Made by a program: the position numbers and the translations under genes. From the NCBI GenBank assembly GCA_964412615.1, contig CAYPPK010000008.1:1-36106 (forward strand): a DNA stretch of 36,106 bases, in the 5' to 3' direction. How positions within the stretch are numbered: the first letter of the stretch is position 1; the number at the start of each line of letters is the position of its first letter. Shown here piece after piece: positions 7,306 through 16,322 of the stretch. The notes below the pieces were generated by a model. It was not told the origin of the DNA. It saw nothing but the letters and a program-made list of their open reading frames with translations, and searched no databases. Source of the stretch: CAYPPK01 sp964412615 (lineage in GTDB: Bacteria > Patescibacteriota > Minisyncoccia > Sungbacterales > HO2-52-23).

Positions 7306-7346
7306 GCTGATATTATATCGCTTCTAGGCGTAAATTTAAACCTAAT

Positions 7347-8165
7347 TTAGCTTAATAAGAGTTCAACAATAAAATTAAATCCGGCTGACTGCAAAAAGAA
7401 TTCGCCTCCCAGAAAAGCTATCCCCCCTCCTAAAATAATAAAAGGGCCAAAAGGAATAAGCCCGCCTAATTTCTTTTGGCCGGTAAGCAATAATCCGCCG
7501 CCAACCAGTGCCCCGGACCAGAAAGAGAAAAGAAAAGCAACTATATTCAAGGGGAATCCCAGCAAAAGCGAAATGACAAAAAATAATTTGCTATCGCCTA
7601 AGCCCATCCAGCGGCCTTGGGAAAAAAGCCACAGGGAAAATAATAAAAACGAAAGTAAAAATGTTGTGCCTAAATCAAGCGCTAAAGAAAAAAAGGTTCC
7701 ATTTTGCTGACGGTAAAATATAGCCAAAATGCCTAACGCCAGCAGTATGGCCAGAGCGCCGTTGGGGATAAGGTAATATTTCAAGTCCGAGACCAGGATA
7801 ACGATAAAAGCTCCTATACTTAGAAAAAAAATGGGCAGAAAAAGAAATAATTCGCTGCTTAGGGTAAATTTCTGCCAAAGCAGCCAAGCAGCCGTGGCAT
7901 AACTTAGGCCAGTAGCAAATTCCACCAGAGGATACTGCCATAAAAGAGGAACGCCGCAGGAGCGGCAGTGCCCTTTTTGAATTAGAAAACTGAAAATAGG
8001 AATAAGTTCCCCGGCCGACAAAGTTTTTTTGCAAGATTCGCAATACGAACGCCCAGTCAGAGGCTCGCCTCGGGCTCCCCGCAGAATAACCACATTAAGA
8101 AAACTGCCGACTACAGTTCCCACTGCGCCGGCAGAAATCATGATAAAGAGAGAAGCCAAATCCAT
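7347..8165 (-). CDS. pilD: Prepilin peptidase (leader peptidase/N-methyltransferase)
   Basis: This integral-membrane aspartic protease cuts the leader from prepilins and often methylates the new N-terminus. The 272 residues show the N-terminal cytoplasmic zinc site (Cys42, 45, 67, 70) and the two catalytic aspartates, Asp127 in VSDLKYYLIP and Asp191 in GLGDSKLF. Hydrophobic segments account for most of the rest. It lies between the major pilin and the minor pilins, all of which are its likely substrates. The gap to the pilin gene is 4 nt. Confidence 0.96.
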   Translation of the reverse strand: MDLASLFIMISAGAVGTVVGSFLNVVILRGARGEPLTGRSYCESCKKTLSAGELIPIFSFLIQKGHCRSCGVPLLWQYPLVEFATGLSYATAAWLLWQKFTLSSELFLFLPIFFLSIGAFIVILVSDLKYYLIPNGALAILLALGILAIFYRQQNGTFFSLALDLGTTFLLSFLLFSLWLFSQGRWMGLGDSKLFFVISLLLGFPLNIVAFLFSFWSGALVGGGLLLTGQKKLGGLIPFGPFIILGGGIAFLGGEFFLQSAGFNFIVELLLS

Positions 8166-8169
8166 GGCC

Positions 8170-8718
8170 CTAGGGCCTCACATCATAACAAGTTTCCGTT
8201 CCACCTGGCTGGGCGGTTCCAGCCGTAGCTCCGCAAGGAGGGCTGGAAGCATTGCTTAAGCCATTGAAGGGGTTAGTAAAAGCGCTGCAGGAGGTTGTAC
8301 AATCGGCGTCTCCGGTTAAAGCTGAGTTACCGGTATCTTCCAAGGCTGAACCCAAATGATAGCTGGTTATAGCACCGCTGGCAGGAGTAGCGTAGTTGTA
8401 ACAATAATTGGAACCGCTGGAAAGCGGGTCGCGCGGTACTTGCGGAATATACCCTTCGGTCTTCAAAACCTGCAAGCCGTATTGAGTGGAAGCATCGCAA
8501 GTAGCCGAAGCGGTTGGGTAAGCATTTCCTTCTCCGTCAAAATATAATTCTAGTGCCAATTGCACTTGTTTTATGTCCGTAATGCGTCGAGCATCTCTGG
8601 ATTTCCGGCGGGCATTGTTTAAAGAAGCAAGCACGATGGAGGCAAGTACGCCAATAATGGCAATAACGACCAATAGCTCAATCAGGGTAAAACCTTTTTT
8701 CCCTTGTTTAGTAAACAT
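8170..8718 (-). CDS. Type IV major pilin
   Basis: The 182-residue prepilin has a short leader, then GFTLIELLVVIAIIGVLASI with cleavage after Gly and the conserved Glu5. A typical RRKSRDARRITDIKQVQLAL helix follows. The C-terminal half is rich in Ser, Thr and Gly and has eight cysteines, which suggests a disulfide-stabilised head. It has its own strong promoter and a 5' leader of about 35-40 nt, unlike the other pilins, so it is probably the main fibre subunit. Confidence 0.92.
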   Translation of the reverse strand: MFTKQGKKGFTLIELLVVIAIIGVLASIVLASLNNARRKSRDARRITDIKQVQLALELYFDGEGNAYPTASATCDASTQYGLQVLKTEGYIPQVPRDPLSSGSNYCYNYATPASGAITSYHLGSALEDTGNSALTGDADCTTSCSAFTNPFNGLSNASSPPCGATAGTAQPGGTETCYDVRP

Positions 8719-8761
8719 TTTACAAAAATAAAAACTTAGGTTTAAATATTCCGACCTTTTA

Positions 8762-8791
8762 ATTATACGTTAAGGCCAAAGGCAGGGACAA
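8762..8791 (-). promoter_or_regulatory. Promoter of major pilin
   Basis: On the minus strand, TTGTCC (8786-8791) and a perfect TATAAT (8762-8767) are 18 bp apart, upstream of the pilin start at 8718. Confidence 0.75.
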
Positions 8792-8815
8792 GTTTTATTA
8801 TCCACAGATTTTGCC

Positions 8816-10024
8816 CTATATGCTTCCGACTAGGTTATAAAGCGGTACCATGATGGAACCTACCAATACGCCAATACCCACTCCCAAAAAGATAATCAGG
8901 GCCGGTTCAATAAGCGCCACTAAATTTTCCAACGAAGAATCCACTTCTCGCTGATAGTGTTTGGCAATGCTGCCCAAAATAAAATCCAGGCGCCCCGAAG
9001 TTTCTCCGATTCTAATCATTTGAGTGACTAAAATGGGTATTTCTTTGGTTTTTTCAAAAGCAGAAGATATGGTGCCTCCGCCCTTGACCGATTCCACTGC
9101 TTCCGCAATGGCTTTCTGGTAAATCACATTGCCAACCACATCTCCGGTTATATTTAGAGCGCGGATAATAGGGATGCCTCCCACCACCAAAGTTTTTAAA
9201 TTATCGGCTAGCCTAGCCATATAAAGTTTACGGTAAAGGTCGCCAAAAATCGGGAAAGAAAGCTGCAGCCGATGGAAAAAAGCCGTGCCGGTGGAAGTAG
9301 AACTCCAACGCCAAATTGCCAAACAGGCGCCTACAAATAAAATCAGCAAACCTAGTCCCCAGCGGCGCAAAGCCAAAGAAGCATAAATAACTATCTGGGT
9401 ATAGAAAGGCACGGCCTGTCCCGTTTCCTCAAAGATACTGATTAAACGCGGCACTACCACCACCAGCATCACAATTAATACGCCGGTAAAAGCAACTAAA
9501 ATAAAAGCCGGGTAAATGGTGGCATTTTTAGCTTTACTGGCCAAATAGAAAGATCGTTCCAGGTAATCAGCCAGATAAGTAAATACCTCCTGCAATTTGC
9601 CTGATTCTTCTCCGGAACGCACTAAATTTACATAAAAAGCAGAAAATACGCGCGGGTGTTTAGCCATCGCTTGGGAAATAGCCAGGCCGCCAGCCACGTC
9701 ATCCAGAATTTGGGCGATAGTTTGGCGTAAGGCCGGGCGCGAAGTTTCATTGATCAAGGTTTTAAGCGCTTCTACCACCGGGATGCGGGCTTCAAAAAGA
9801 GTAGAAAGCTGGCGGGTAAAGATAACCAGATCTTTTTGACCTACCCCGCTTAAAAAAGGAAGACTGAAATTCAGGTTAAATTTCTTGATTTGCTCTTTAA
9901 GCGCTACTACCATTAAGCCTTGCTGCTGCAGCGCATCCAAGGCCGCTTCTTGGGAAGAAATATCAATTACGCCGGAACGAATTTCTCCCTGCTTGGTTCT
10001 GGCTTTATATTCAAAAGTTGGCAT
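8816..10024 (-). CDS. pilC: Type IV pilus inner-membrane platform protein PilC
   Basis: PilC (GspF family) anchors the assembly ATPases in the cytoplasmic membrane and couples their motion to pilin insertion. The 402-residue length is standard. The N-terminal PTFEYKARTKQGEIRSGVI is a family hallmark. Two GspF domains, each with a membrane segment, are recognisable, and the C-terminal segment ALIIFLGVGIGVLVGSIMVP is typical. It follows pilT by 2 nt. Confidence 0.96.
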   Translation of the reverse strand: MPTFEYKARTKQGEIRSGVIDISSQEAALDALQQQGLMVVALKEQIKKFNLNFSLPFLSGVGQKDLVIFTRQLSTLFEARIPVVEALKTLINETSRPALRQTIAQILDDVAGGLAISQAMAKHPRVFSAFYVNLVRSGEESGKLQEVFTYLADYLERSFYLASKAKNATIYPAFILVAFTGVLIVMLVVVVPRLISIFEETGQAVPFYTQIVIYASLALRRWGLGLLILFVGACLAIWRWSSTSTGTAFFHRLQLSFPIFGDLYRKLYMARLADNLKTLVVGGIPIIRALNITGDVVGNVIYQKAIAEAVESVKGGGTISSAFEKTKEIPILVTQMIRIGETSGRLDFILGSIAKHYQREVDSSLENLVALIEPALIIFLGVGIGVLVGSIMVPLYNLVGSI

Positions 10025-10026
10025 AG

Positions 10027-11091
10027 TTAAGACCCCAAGAGAGCTTGTAGTTCCTCGGGATTCAACGAGTAGTTTAGCGCATTTTCCACGCTTATTTCTC
10101 CTTTGCGCACCAAACTGGTCAGAGAGCGATTTAGGCTAACCATGTTTTGGTCGGAACTGGTTTCAATAACCAAATCAAGCTCATGAATTTTGTTTTCTCG
10201 GATTAAATTACGCACGGCCGGATTAGCAATCATCACTTCTATAGCCGGAATCAGACCGCCGGAAGTTCGGGGAATAAGACGCTGGGAAATAATGCCGATT
10301 AAAGTGGAAGCAAGCTGGCTGCGAATTTGATTTTGCTGCACCGGCTGGAAAGTATCAATAATTCGGTCAATGGTTTGGGCGGCGTTATTGGTATGCAAAG
10401 TAGAAAGGATAAAATGGCCGGTTTCGGCAGCGGTCACGGCCATAGCCATAGTATTGGCATCGCGCATCTCACCAATCATGGCTACATCCACGTCCTCCCG
10501 GAAAAGAGAACGCAACGCACGATCAAATCCTAAACTGTCAATCCCAACTTCCCGCTGGTCTATAATGGCTTGGTCGGAAGTAAAAAGGTATTCAATCGGG
10601 TCTTCTATGGTAATAATATGATCAGCCCGGGTATGGTTTATTTTATCCAAGATAGCGGCCAAGGTGGTTGATTTTCCATGTCCGGTGGGCCCTACTACCA
10701 ATAGAAATCCTTGCTGGCGGGTGCTGAATTCTTCCACCACCGGGGGAAGATTTAACTCCTGAATGGTGCGGATTTTGCTCGGGATAAGGCGCAAGGAAGC
10801 GCCCATAAATCCCCGCTGGTAAAACACGTTGGCCCGGAAACGGGCTTTGCCGCGGAAATCATAAGAAAGATCCAGCTCTTTTTCGGATAGAAACCGTTGT
10901 TTTTGCTCTTCGTTCAGGAGCGAGGTAATAAAATCTTGTGCTGATTCCGGGGTAACTACTTCTTCGTTGAGCAAAGGAAATAATGATCCGTCCACGCGCA
11001 AAGTCGGATGCCGTCCTACGCTGATATGCAGGTCAGAGGCGTTTTGTTTTATGACTTGAGTCAGTAAATCTTCAAATTGAGATTTGGGCAT
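10027..11091 (-). CDS. pilT: Type IV pilus retraction ATPase PilT
   Basis: PilT is a hexameric ATPase that depolymerises the pilus and powers twitching or DNA uptake. The 354 residues contain Walker A GPTGHGKSTT (134-143), where the usual serine is histidine, and Walker B-type DVAMIGEMRD. They also hold the His-box TGHFILSTLHTNNA and the PilT-specific AIRNLIRE-like motif AVRNLIRENK. It lies in tight order between a receiver gene and pilC. Confidence 0.95.
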   Translation of the reverse strand: MPKSQFEDLLTQVIKQNASDLHISVGRHPTLRVDGSLFPLLNEEVVTPESAQDFITSLLNEEQKQRFLSEKELDLSYDFRGKARFRANVFYQRGFMGASLRLIPSKIRTIQELNLPPVVEEFSTRQQGFLLVVGPTGHGKSTTLAAILDKINHTRADHIITIEDPIEYLFTSDQAIIDQREVGIDSLGFDRALRSLFREDVDVAMIGEMRDANTMAMAVTAAETGHFILSTLHTNNAAQTIDRIIDTFQPVQQNQIRSQLASTLIGIISQRLIPRTSGGLIPAIEVMIANPAVRNLIRENKIHELDLVIETSSDQNMVSLNRSLTSLVRKGEISVENALNYSLNPEELQALLGS

Positions 11092-11093
11092 TA

Positions 11094-11474
11094 TTATTTA
11101 GCTAAAATATTTTTAACTTTATCCACGACTTCCGAGGGCGTAAAGTGAGCTTTAATGATGTAATCATCTGCTCCCAACTGCATGCCTCGCTCTACATCTT
11201 CTTTCTGGCCCAAATTGGTCAGTAAAATAATTTTCAAATGGGGCGCAGCAGTTTTTTTGATTTCCTGTAAAATATCAAAGCCATCTAAAGCCGGCATTAC
11301 GATGTCTAAAAGCAAAAGGTCGGGCTGGTATTCTTTTAATTTAGCTAACCCTTCTTTGCCGTTATTGGCGGTTTCTACTTGGAAATCGTATTCTTTCAAT
11401 TTCAAAACATACATTTCCAAAATAAACGGGTCGTCATCAATGATTAAAATTTTTTTAGCGGATTGGGCTGCCAT
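11094..11474 (-). CDS. Stand-alone response regulator receiver protein
   Basis: A CheY-like domain of 126 residues with no output domain. The acidic pocket IDDD is at 12-15, the phosphoacceptor is Asp57 in LLDIVMP, and Asn (LTN) and a lysine (YIIK) complete the site. It lies 2 nt upstream of pilT and downstream of a pilin, so it probably controls pilus motion by protein contact, like PilG/PilH. Its kinase may be the one at 19736-20695 (inference). Confidence 0.93.
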   Translation of the reverse strand: MAAQSAKKILIIDDDPFILEMYVLKLKEYDFQVETANNGKEGLAKLKEYQPDLLLLDIVMPALDGFDILQEIKKTAAPHLKIILLTNLGQKEDVERGMQLGADDYIIKAHFTPSEVVDKVKNILAK

Positions 11475-11484
11475 AAGTTTTAAA

Positions 11485-11988
11485 TTAAGGACTTACCGGT
11501 GATTGCAGGCCGGCAGACTTTCCGGCCATGCTGTCAGTTTCCAAAGAATAACGTATTTCATAAGAAGACCCCAAAGTATCGGTAGTACGATATTCGTATT
11601 GATAAGGAGCAGTATTGAGGGGATCGCAAATGGGGCCGGTTAGGGCGCCTTCGGAAATCATTTCGGAAAAAATTTCATCGCTGGCCGAGCAAGTAAGCGC
11701 GCGAAAGGCAGTGGGGTCGCTAGACCATAAAGGATAGGTCCGGGCATTTACCACATATAAGGTAAGGGCATTTTGCATAGACTTGATTTCCTGTTCTCTT
11801 TCCGCATCTCGGGCGCGAGCGCGGCTTTCTCGCATCTGCACTAAAATCAAAGAACCAATAAAGCCAATAATAGCGATTACCACCAACATTTCCACGATGC
11901 TGAAACCCCTTTCGGAAGACAAAGGATAAGGGATAAAAGATAAAAAGCGCTTTCTTCTGGTTAGCCGTGTAGCTTGGTTTCTCTCCAT
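11485..11988 (-). CDS. Type IV pilin-like protein
   Basis: A 167-residue prepilin with a rather long, basic leader (about 27 residues), then ERGFSIVEMLVVIAIIGFIG with Glu5, and a RARARDAEREQEIKSMQNAL helix. The soluble part has two cysteines and the pattern found in short pilins of this bacterial group. It sits between pilB and the receiver gene rather than with the other pilins. It could be an alternative major subunit or a minor pilin. Confidence 0.85.
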   Translation of the reverse strand: MERNQATRLTRRKRFLSFIPYPLSSERGFSIVEMLVVIAIIGFIGSLILVQMRESRARARDAEREQEIKSMQNALTLYVVNARTYPLWSSDPTAFRALTCSASDEIFSEMISEGALTGPICDPLNTAPYQYEYRTTDTLGSSYEIRYSLETDSMAGKSAGLQSPVSP

Positions 11989-12026
11989 ATTTTTTTATCC
12001 TTAATCTTTTTACTTTTAGCTTGATA

Positions 12027-13742
12027 TTATATTACCTCAAGCAATTCTTCCAAACCGATTGTCCCTTTCAGCACTTTTAGTATACCATCCTGACGCATGG
12101 TTATCATCCCCTGCCTTTTGGCTTCTTCCTGAATACGCGATTCGGAAGGGCCGGTTAAAATTATTTTTTCCAGTTCCGGTGTCATGGAAAGCACTTCAAA
12201 TATACCTACCCGTCCGCGGGTGCCTTTGGGGCAAGTGGAGGAGCTTAAGGCTTGATAAATTTCAGCTGGCAACTTGGCGCCGATTTGAGCTTTTACCGCT
12301 TCGGGCATGAGTTCAATTTCTTTAGCCAGCATGTCTTTGATTTTCCCGGTGATCTTGATGGGCTTGCGGGAATCCGGGCAAAGCTTTCGCACCAAGCGCT
12401 GGCCTACGGCCATAATTAAAGTTGGCGAAAGCAAAAAAGGATCTACGCCCATGTCAATCAGGCGCGGTATAACTCCAATCGCATTATTGGTATGCAAAGT
12501 GGAAAGAACCAGATGGCCGGTTAAAGCGGCATGAATGGCGAGTTTAGCTGTTTCTTTGTCCCGAATTTCTCCTACCATGATAATATCCGGGTCCTGGCGC
12601 AAGATATGCCGCAGGCCGGTGGCAAAATCGTAGCCTATTTCGGGATGGATTTGCGATTGGTTTACTCCCTCAACGTTATACTCAATCGGATCTTCCAAAC
12701 TTACCACGTTAACTCCTTCCTTGTTTAAAATTTGCAAAGCGGCGTAAAGCGTAGTTGATTTTCCGGACCCGGTGGGGCCGGTGACTAAAACCATACCGTA
12801 AGGACGTTTGATATTCTCTTCAATCTTTTGCAGATTTCCTCCTTCCATGCCCAAACCAGCCAAAGTACTTATGCCCGCGCTGGGATCCAGAATTCGGATA
12901 ACCACCTTCTCTCCGGAAACAGTCGGGAAAGTGGAGACGCGAAAATCAATTCCCCGATTATTAATCTGGGCATGAAATCTTCCGTCCTGAGGAATCCGGT
13001 TTTCGTCTATTTTTAAATTAGTCATCACTTTAATGCGGGTGACTAAAGCCGGATGCACATCCGAAGGCAGCATTAAACTGGTGTGCAGAACACCGTCTAC
13101 TCGGAAACGAACACGCAATTTTTCCCGTCCCGGTTCTATATGAATATCAGAAGCATTTCCTTCCACCGCATGGCGCAAGATCACGCCCATCATTTTGGTC
13201 ACCGGAGCGTCTTCTACTATTTTAATGGGCTCCTTTTTGTTAAAAGTTATTTCTTCTTCTCTGGCGCCGTATTCTTTTTCAAATTCTCCCAAAGCCCTGG
13301 TAACTTCTCCGGACAGGCTTTTGTATTCAGAGAGCACGGTTTGGAAATCGGAAGGAGTGATCACAAAAATGCGTGCCGGTAAATCAGCGCGGGCGGAAAC
13401 AAATTTTACTGCTTCCTGTGAAGCCACGTCGTCGGGATTAAGCATGCCAATATCAATGTAGCCTTCAGTTCTACCCAAAGGAATCATTTTATAATGTCGG
13501 GCCGATTCTTCGGGAATATCGCGCAACACATCAAAGGGAACAGCTGTCCCCTGCAAAAAACGAGTAGGAAAATTAGTAAGAGCGCTTTTTGCTTCGGCCA
13601 CGTCAACTTCGGAAATGCCATGACTATACAAAACATCCTCCACCGAGGATTGTTTTTCTTTAGCCTCTGTCTTGACCTGGGTGGCTTCGCTAAGATTAAT
13701 TAAATTTTTGGTAGTAAGGATGTCTAATAAAGACTTAGGCAT
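12027..13742 (-). CDS. pilB: Type IV pilus extension ATPase PilB (copy 1)
   Basis: The 571 residues contain the N-terminal MshEN-type region, then the GspE/PilB ATPase core. Visible are the Asp-box/HIEP motif (ASDIHIEP about 198-205), Walker A GPTGSGKSTT (about 322-331), Walker B DIIMVGEIRD and the His-box GHLVLSTLHTNN. The zinc motif near the C-terminus is incomplete, with single cysteines (LCPDS and STCPKG) in place of CxxC pairs. It follows the PilP-like gene by 10 nt. A second PilB lies at 17428-19179. Confidence 0.95.
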   Translation of the reverse strand: MPKSLLDILTTKNLINLSEATQVKTEAKEKQSSVEDVLYSHGISEVDVAEAKSALTNFPTRFLQGTAVPFDVLRDIPEESARHYKMIPLGRTEGYIDIGMLNPDDVASQEAVKFVSARADLPARIFVITPSDFQTVLSEYKSLSGEVTRALGEFEKEYGAREEEITFNKKEPIKIVEDAPVTKMMGVILRHAVEGNASDIHIEPGREKLRVRFRVDGVLHTSLMLPSDVHPALVTRIKVMTNLKIDENRIPQDGRFHAQINNRGIDFRVSTFPTVSGEKVVIRILDPSAGISTLAGLGMEGGNLQKIEENIKRPYGMVLVTGPTGSGKSTTLYAALQILNKEGVNVVSLEDPIEYNVEGVNQSQIHPEIGYDFATGLRHILRQDPDIIMVGEIRDKETAKLAIHAALTGHLVLSTLHTNNAIGVIPRLIDMGVDPFLLSPTLIMAVGQRLVRKLCPDSRKPIKITGKIKDMLAKEIELMPEAVKAQIGAKLPAEIYQALSSSTCPKGTRGRVGIFEVLSMTPELEKIILTGPSESRIQEEAKRQGMITMRQDGILKVLKGTIGLEELLEVI

Positions 13743-13752
13743 GCCAATGTGG

Positions 13753-14022
13753 TTAAAATGGCAAGAAAGGATTTACTCGGCCGGCCGAAACTTTTCCCTG
13801 TTCCGTGGTTTCCGGAGGAATTTGCAAGGAACTAAAGAAGGGGTCGCGCAAAACCGAAGTATCAAGTTTCAAAGTTTTTAGGCGTCGCAATTCAATAAGA
13901 CGGATTCCGGCCTGTCCGGATACGGAATTGCTATCTCCGGGGTTGGGAGTGTATTTTAGCCAAAGGTAACCCACCGCGCCCAACAGCAGAAAAATAAAGA
14001 AAATTAAAATAGCTTGTTTCAT
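13753..14022 (-). CDS. PilP-like pilus accessory protein
   Basis: This 89-residue protein has one N-terminal membrane helix (about 4-23), then a short outer part with LRDPFFSSLQ and a C-terminal GRVNPFLPF, resembling the lipid-free PilP-type proteins that follow PilO. Start ATG 14022 was chosen because it lies 1 nt after the pilO stop; an upstream start would overlap pilO by about 80 nt. The position in the order pilM-N-O-x-pilB supports the role. No lipobox cysteine is present. Confidence 0.75.
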   Translation of the reverse strand: MKQAILIFFIFLLLGAVGYLWLKYTPNPGDSNSVSGQAGIRLIELRRLKTLKLDTSVLRDPFFSSLQIPPETTEQGKVSAGRVNPFLPF

Positions 14023-14023
14023 T

Positions 14024-14581
14024 TTATTGGTAGTAAGTTTTTCCTTTGATGGTGAACTCAAATAAATCTTTGCCGCTGGCGCTGAAAGAAACACTAGTGA
14101 TATCAATAATACGCAGACTTTTTTCTAAATCATTTAGGAAAGATTTAAAAGCGCCATAAGAACCGCTAACATTCAGAGAAATCGGAAATTCTTTTACGCT
14201 GCCCGTGCTGGGGGCAGTTATGGCGCCGCCCGGCCGGGGTTGTCCTGACTGGTTCTCGCTTTTGCTGATTAAATCTACTTGGCGCAAGATCAAATTATTT
14301 TGCTTGGCTAAATTTTCCAACAGAACTAAAAATTCGGCGGAACGCGGTCCTTGGGGCAGAGCTTGATCAATTTTTAATAAATCCTGCCGGGATACGCTAT
14401 TGATGGTTTTTATTAAGGCGTCCCGATTTTGGATTAACTCATCCAACTCAGCAGCCAAATTGCGTAAATTTTCTGATTCATTTTGTAAAGTTTGAAATTG
14501 CTGCCATTGAGGGCGCAGGTAAAAAATGCCGATAACTCCGGTGGCGAAGATTAGGATTATAGAAATAAAAACTCGAGCCAT
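14024..14581 (-). CDS. pilO: Type IV pilus inner-membrane protein PilO
   Basis: The 185-residue protein has a single N-terminal membrane helix, a coiled-coil region (about 28-70, rich in Leu and Gln) and a compact C-terminal domain with LNVSGSYGAFKSFLNDLEKS. This pattern is typical of PilO. PilO pairs with PilN and links the cytoplasmic PilM ring to the outer parts of the machine. It starts 3 nt after the pilN stop. Confidence 0.9.
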   Translation of the reverse strand: MARVFISIILIFATGVIGIFYLRPQWQQFQTLQNESENLRNLAAELDELIQNRDALIKTINSVSRQDLLKIDQALPQGPRSAEFLVLLENLAKQNNLILRQVDLISKSENQSGQPRPGGAITAPSTGSVKEFPISLNVSGSYGAFKSFLNDLEKSLRIIDITSVSFSASGKDLFEFTIKGKTYYQ

Positions 14582-14584
14582 AAA

Positions 14585-15133
14585 TTAGGGCTGAATCAAT
14601 AGAAATGATTTCTTAAAAATAACGGTGATTTTAAATCCGGCTAAATTGCTGCCACCCATGGCTAACCCGCCAAATTCCACTCTTTCTATATTGGGGTTTC
14701 GTTCAAAAATTCCTATTTGTTTAGCCAGCAACGAATAACTGGCTGCTTCCCCGGTCATATCAAGCTTGCGGGAGGTGGCTTCAAAGTTAAAATTTAAAAA
14801 GCGAACTTGAGGCAAGGTTTCTTGTTCCAATAAACGCAGAGCATTGGAGGTAAAAATATGGTCCGCGATCAGTAAACGCAGGTTGCTCAACCGTTGATCA
14901 ACCAGAAAAATTTGGTTGAGCAGATCGGTTTGTAAATTTCCCCCTTTTTCCTGCACTTGTTCCAAAACTTCGGCATGGGCCGTGCTTTGCGCCCGATTAA
15001 GCAAAGCCAACCCTCCCGAACTTGCCGCCACCAGGAAAAAAATTGCCAGTACCGCAAAAAAAAGCAAAGAACTGCTTCGCTCTATTACAGCCGCAGATAT
15101 ATATGGTTCTTTTTTAGCAAGTAAATCTGCCAT
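14585..15133 (-). CDS. pilN: Type IV pilus inner-membrane protein PilN
   Basis: The 182 residues include a short cytoplasmic N-terminus that would bind PilM, one membrane helix (about 23-46), a coiled coil, and a C-terminal ferredoxin-like domain ending in FKITVIFKKSFL. PilN sequences vary strongly, so the call rests on topology and on the place between pilM and pilO. It begins 33 nt after the pilM stop. Confidence 0.85.
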   Translation of the reverse strand: MADLLAKKEPYISAAVIERSSSLLFFAVLAIFFLVAASSGGLALLNRAQSTAHAEVLEQVQEKGGNLQTDLLNQIFLVDQRLSNLRLLIADHIFTSNALRLLEQETLPQVRFLNFNFEATSRKLDMTGEAASYSLLAKQIGIFERNPNIERVEFGGLAMGGSNLAGFKITVIFKKSFLLIQP

Positions 15134-15166
15134 GCGACAAAATCAAAATCGTCTTTTAATAATTTT

Positions 15167-16273
15167 TCATCTTGCGGTCAGCTGATGCAGGGCTAGCCCC
15201 ACTGCTACGGAAAAACTGGGACCTAGTTCACGCAGCATCGGTTGCATAAAGGCCGGAGCCACCGTACGGGCAAAAGGATTGCCTCGGTCCACTTCTACTC
15301 CAAATTTGGCTACGGTGTGCTCCACTAATCCTTTCAGGTTGGAGCCGCCTCCGGTTAAATTGATTTTTTGCACCGAGCGGGGCGCTTTTCGGTTATAAAT
15401 TGATATAAAACGTTCTACTTCCGCCAATAAAGCTTCCACAAAAGGCAGAATCACCGAAGTTATTTCTTTTTCTTCCATCTTCTCTGAAAGCCCCACTTCT
15501 CTTTTTAAAGTTTCTGCTCTTTCGTGGCTGATGTTGAGGCCTCTTTCCAGGGTCTTGGTAAGTTCTTGCGAGCCGCGGCCAAAATTATGCGATACGCGCA
15601 GGCGGCCCCTGTCGGTAATGGCCAAAGTAGTTGTGCGATGACCAAAATTTATATATCCGGTTGGACCTAAATCTGCGCTTCCCAGGGACCTGGCCATGCT
15701 GAAGGTTTCCACTTCCAAGGCTTGTAAATTTAAGCCGGATAAGGCGGCCACCCTCTTAAATTTTTCAATAATTTCTTTGGGCACGGCAATCAGGAGAACT
15801 TCCAGCTTGTCTCGGGTTTCATTTAAACCAAGCACTTCCCAATCTAAGGTCACTTCGGCCACCGGAATAGGCACAAAACGGCGCGCCTCATAAGGTATGG
15901 CATCTTTCAGCTCTTTTTCGGCTACCGGCGGAAAAGGCACGGTGGTCACAAAGCTCGCTGTAGCCGGCACGGAAAATACGACGTCTTGGGAAGTAACATT
16001 AGCTTCCCGTATTAAATCTTTCAGTAAAAGGGCAATTTCTTGATCGGAGCGATGCTGAAATCCGGTTTCTGGATTTTCTGATTTAAAATAGGTCTCATTT
16101 AAAAGTTCGCCGTAAGTTTCCAAAATTCCGCGTTCTTTTTCGTATCTTAATTGTATCACCTTGGTAGAAAAGGTGCCAATATCAATGCCGACAACGTGAC
16201 TGGGCCTAGCCGCAAAGAGACTAAAAGAAAATTCCGGAGTTCCTATTTTTTTCAGGAAAGGTATGTTAATCAC
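15167..16273 (-). CDS. pilM: Type IV pilus actin-like protein PilM
   Basis: PilM is a cytoplasmic FtsA-like ATP-binding protein that binds the N-terminus of PilN. The 368 residues show phosphate-1 motif VVGIDIGTFSTKVIQL, the SHS2-type insert, NFGHRTTTLAI (phosphate-2-like) and LTGGGSNLKGL (adenosine motif). The start is GTG at 16273, 10 nt downstream of a TATAAT box, so the message would have only a few leader bases. It is the first gene of the pilus assembly run. Confidence 0.94.
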   Translation of the reverse strand: MINIPFLKKIGTPEFSFSLFAARPSHVVGIDIGTFSTKVIQLRYEKERGILETYGELLNETYFKSENPETGFQHRSDQEIALLLKDLIREANVTSQDVVFSVPATASFVTTVPFPPVAEKELKDAIPYEARRFVPIPVAEVTLDWEVLGLNETRDKLEVLLIAVPKEIIEKFKRVAALSGLNLQALEVETFSMARSLGSADLGPTGYINFGHRTTTLAITDRGRLRVSHNFGRGSQELTKTLERGLNISHERAETLKREVGLSEKMEEKEITSVILPFVEALLAEVERFISIYNRKAPRSVQKINLTGGGSNLKGLVEHTVAKFGVEVDRGNPFARTVAPAFMQPMLRELGPSFSVAVGLALHQLTAR

Positions 16274-16283
16274 CGTAGTTCTA

Positions 16284-16312
16284 ATTATAGTCTAAAGGCC
16301 AAATTTACGGCA
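16284..16312 (-). promoter_or_regulatory. Promoter of the pilM operon
   Basis: The minus strand has TATAAT at 16284-16289 with a weak -35 (TGCCGT, 16307-16312) 17 bp upstream. The GTG start of pilM lies 10 nt below the box. Confidence 0.6.
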
Positions 16313-16322
16313 GGCGGGGCCC

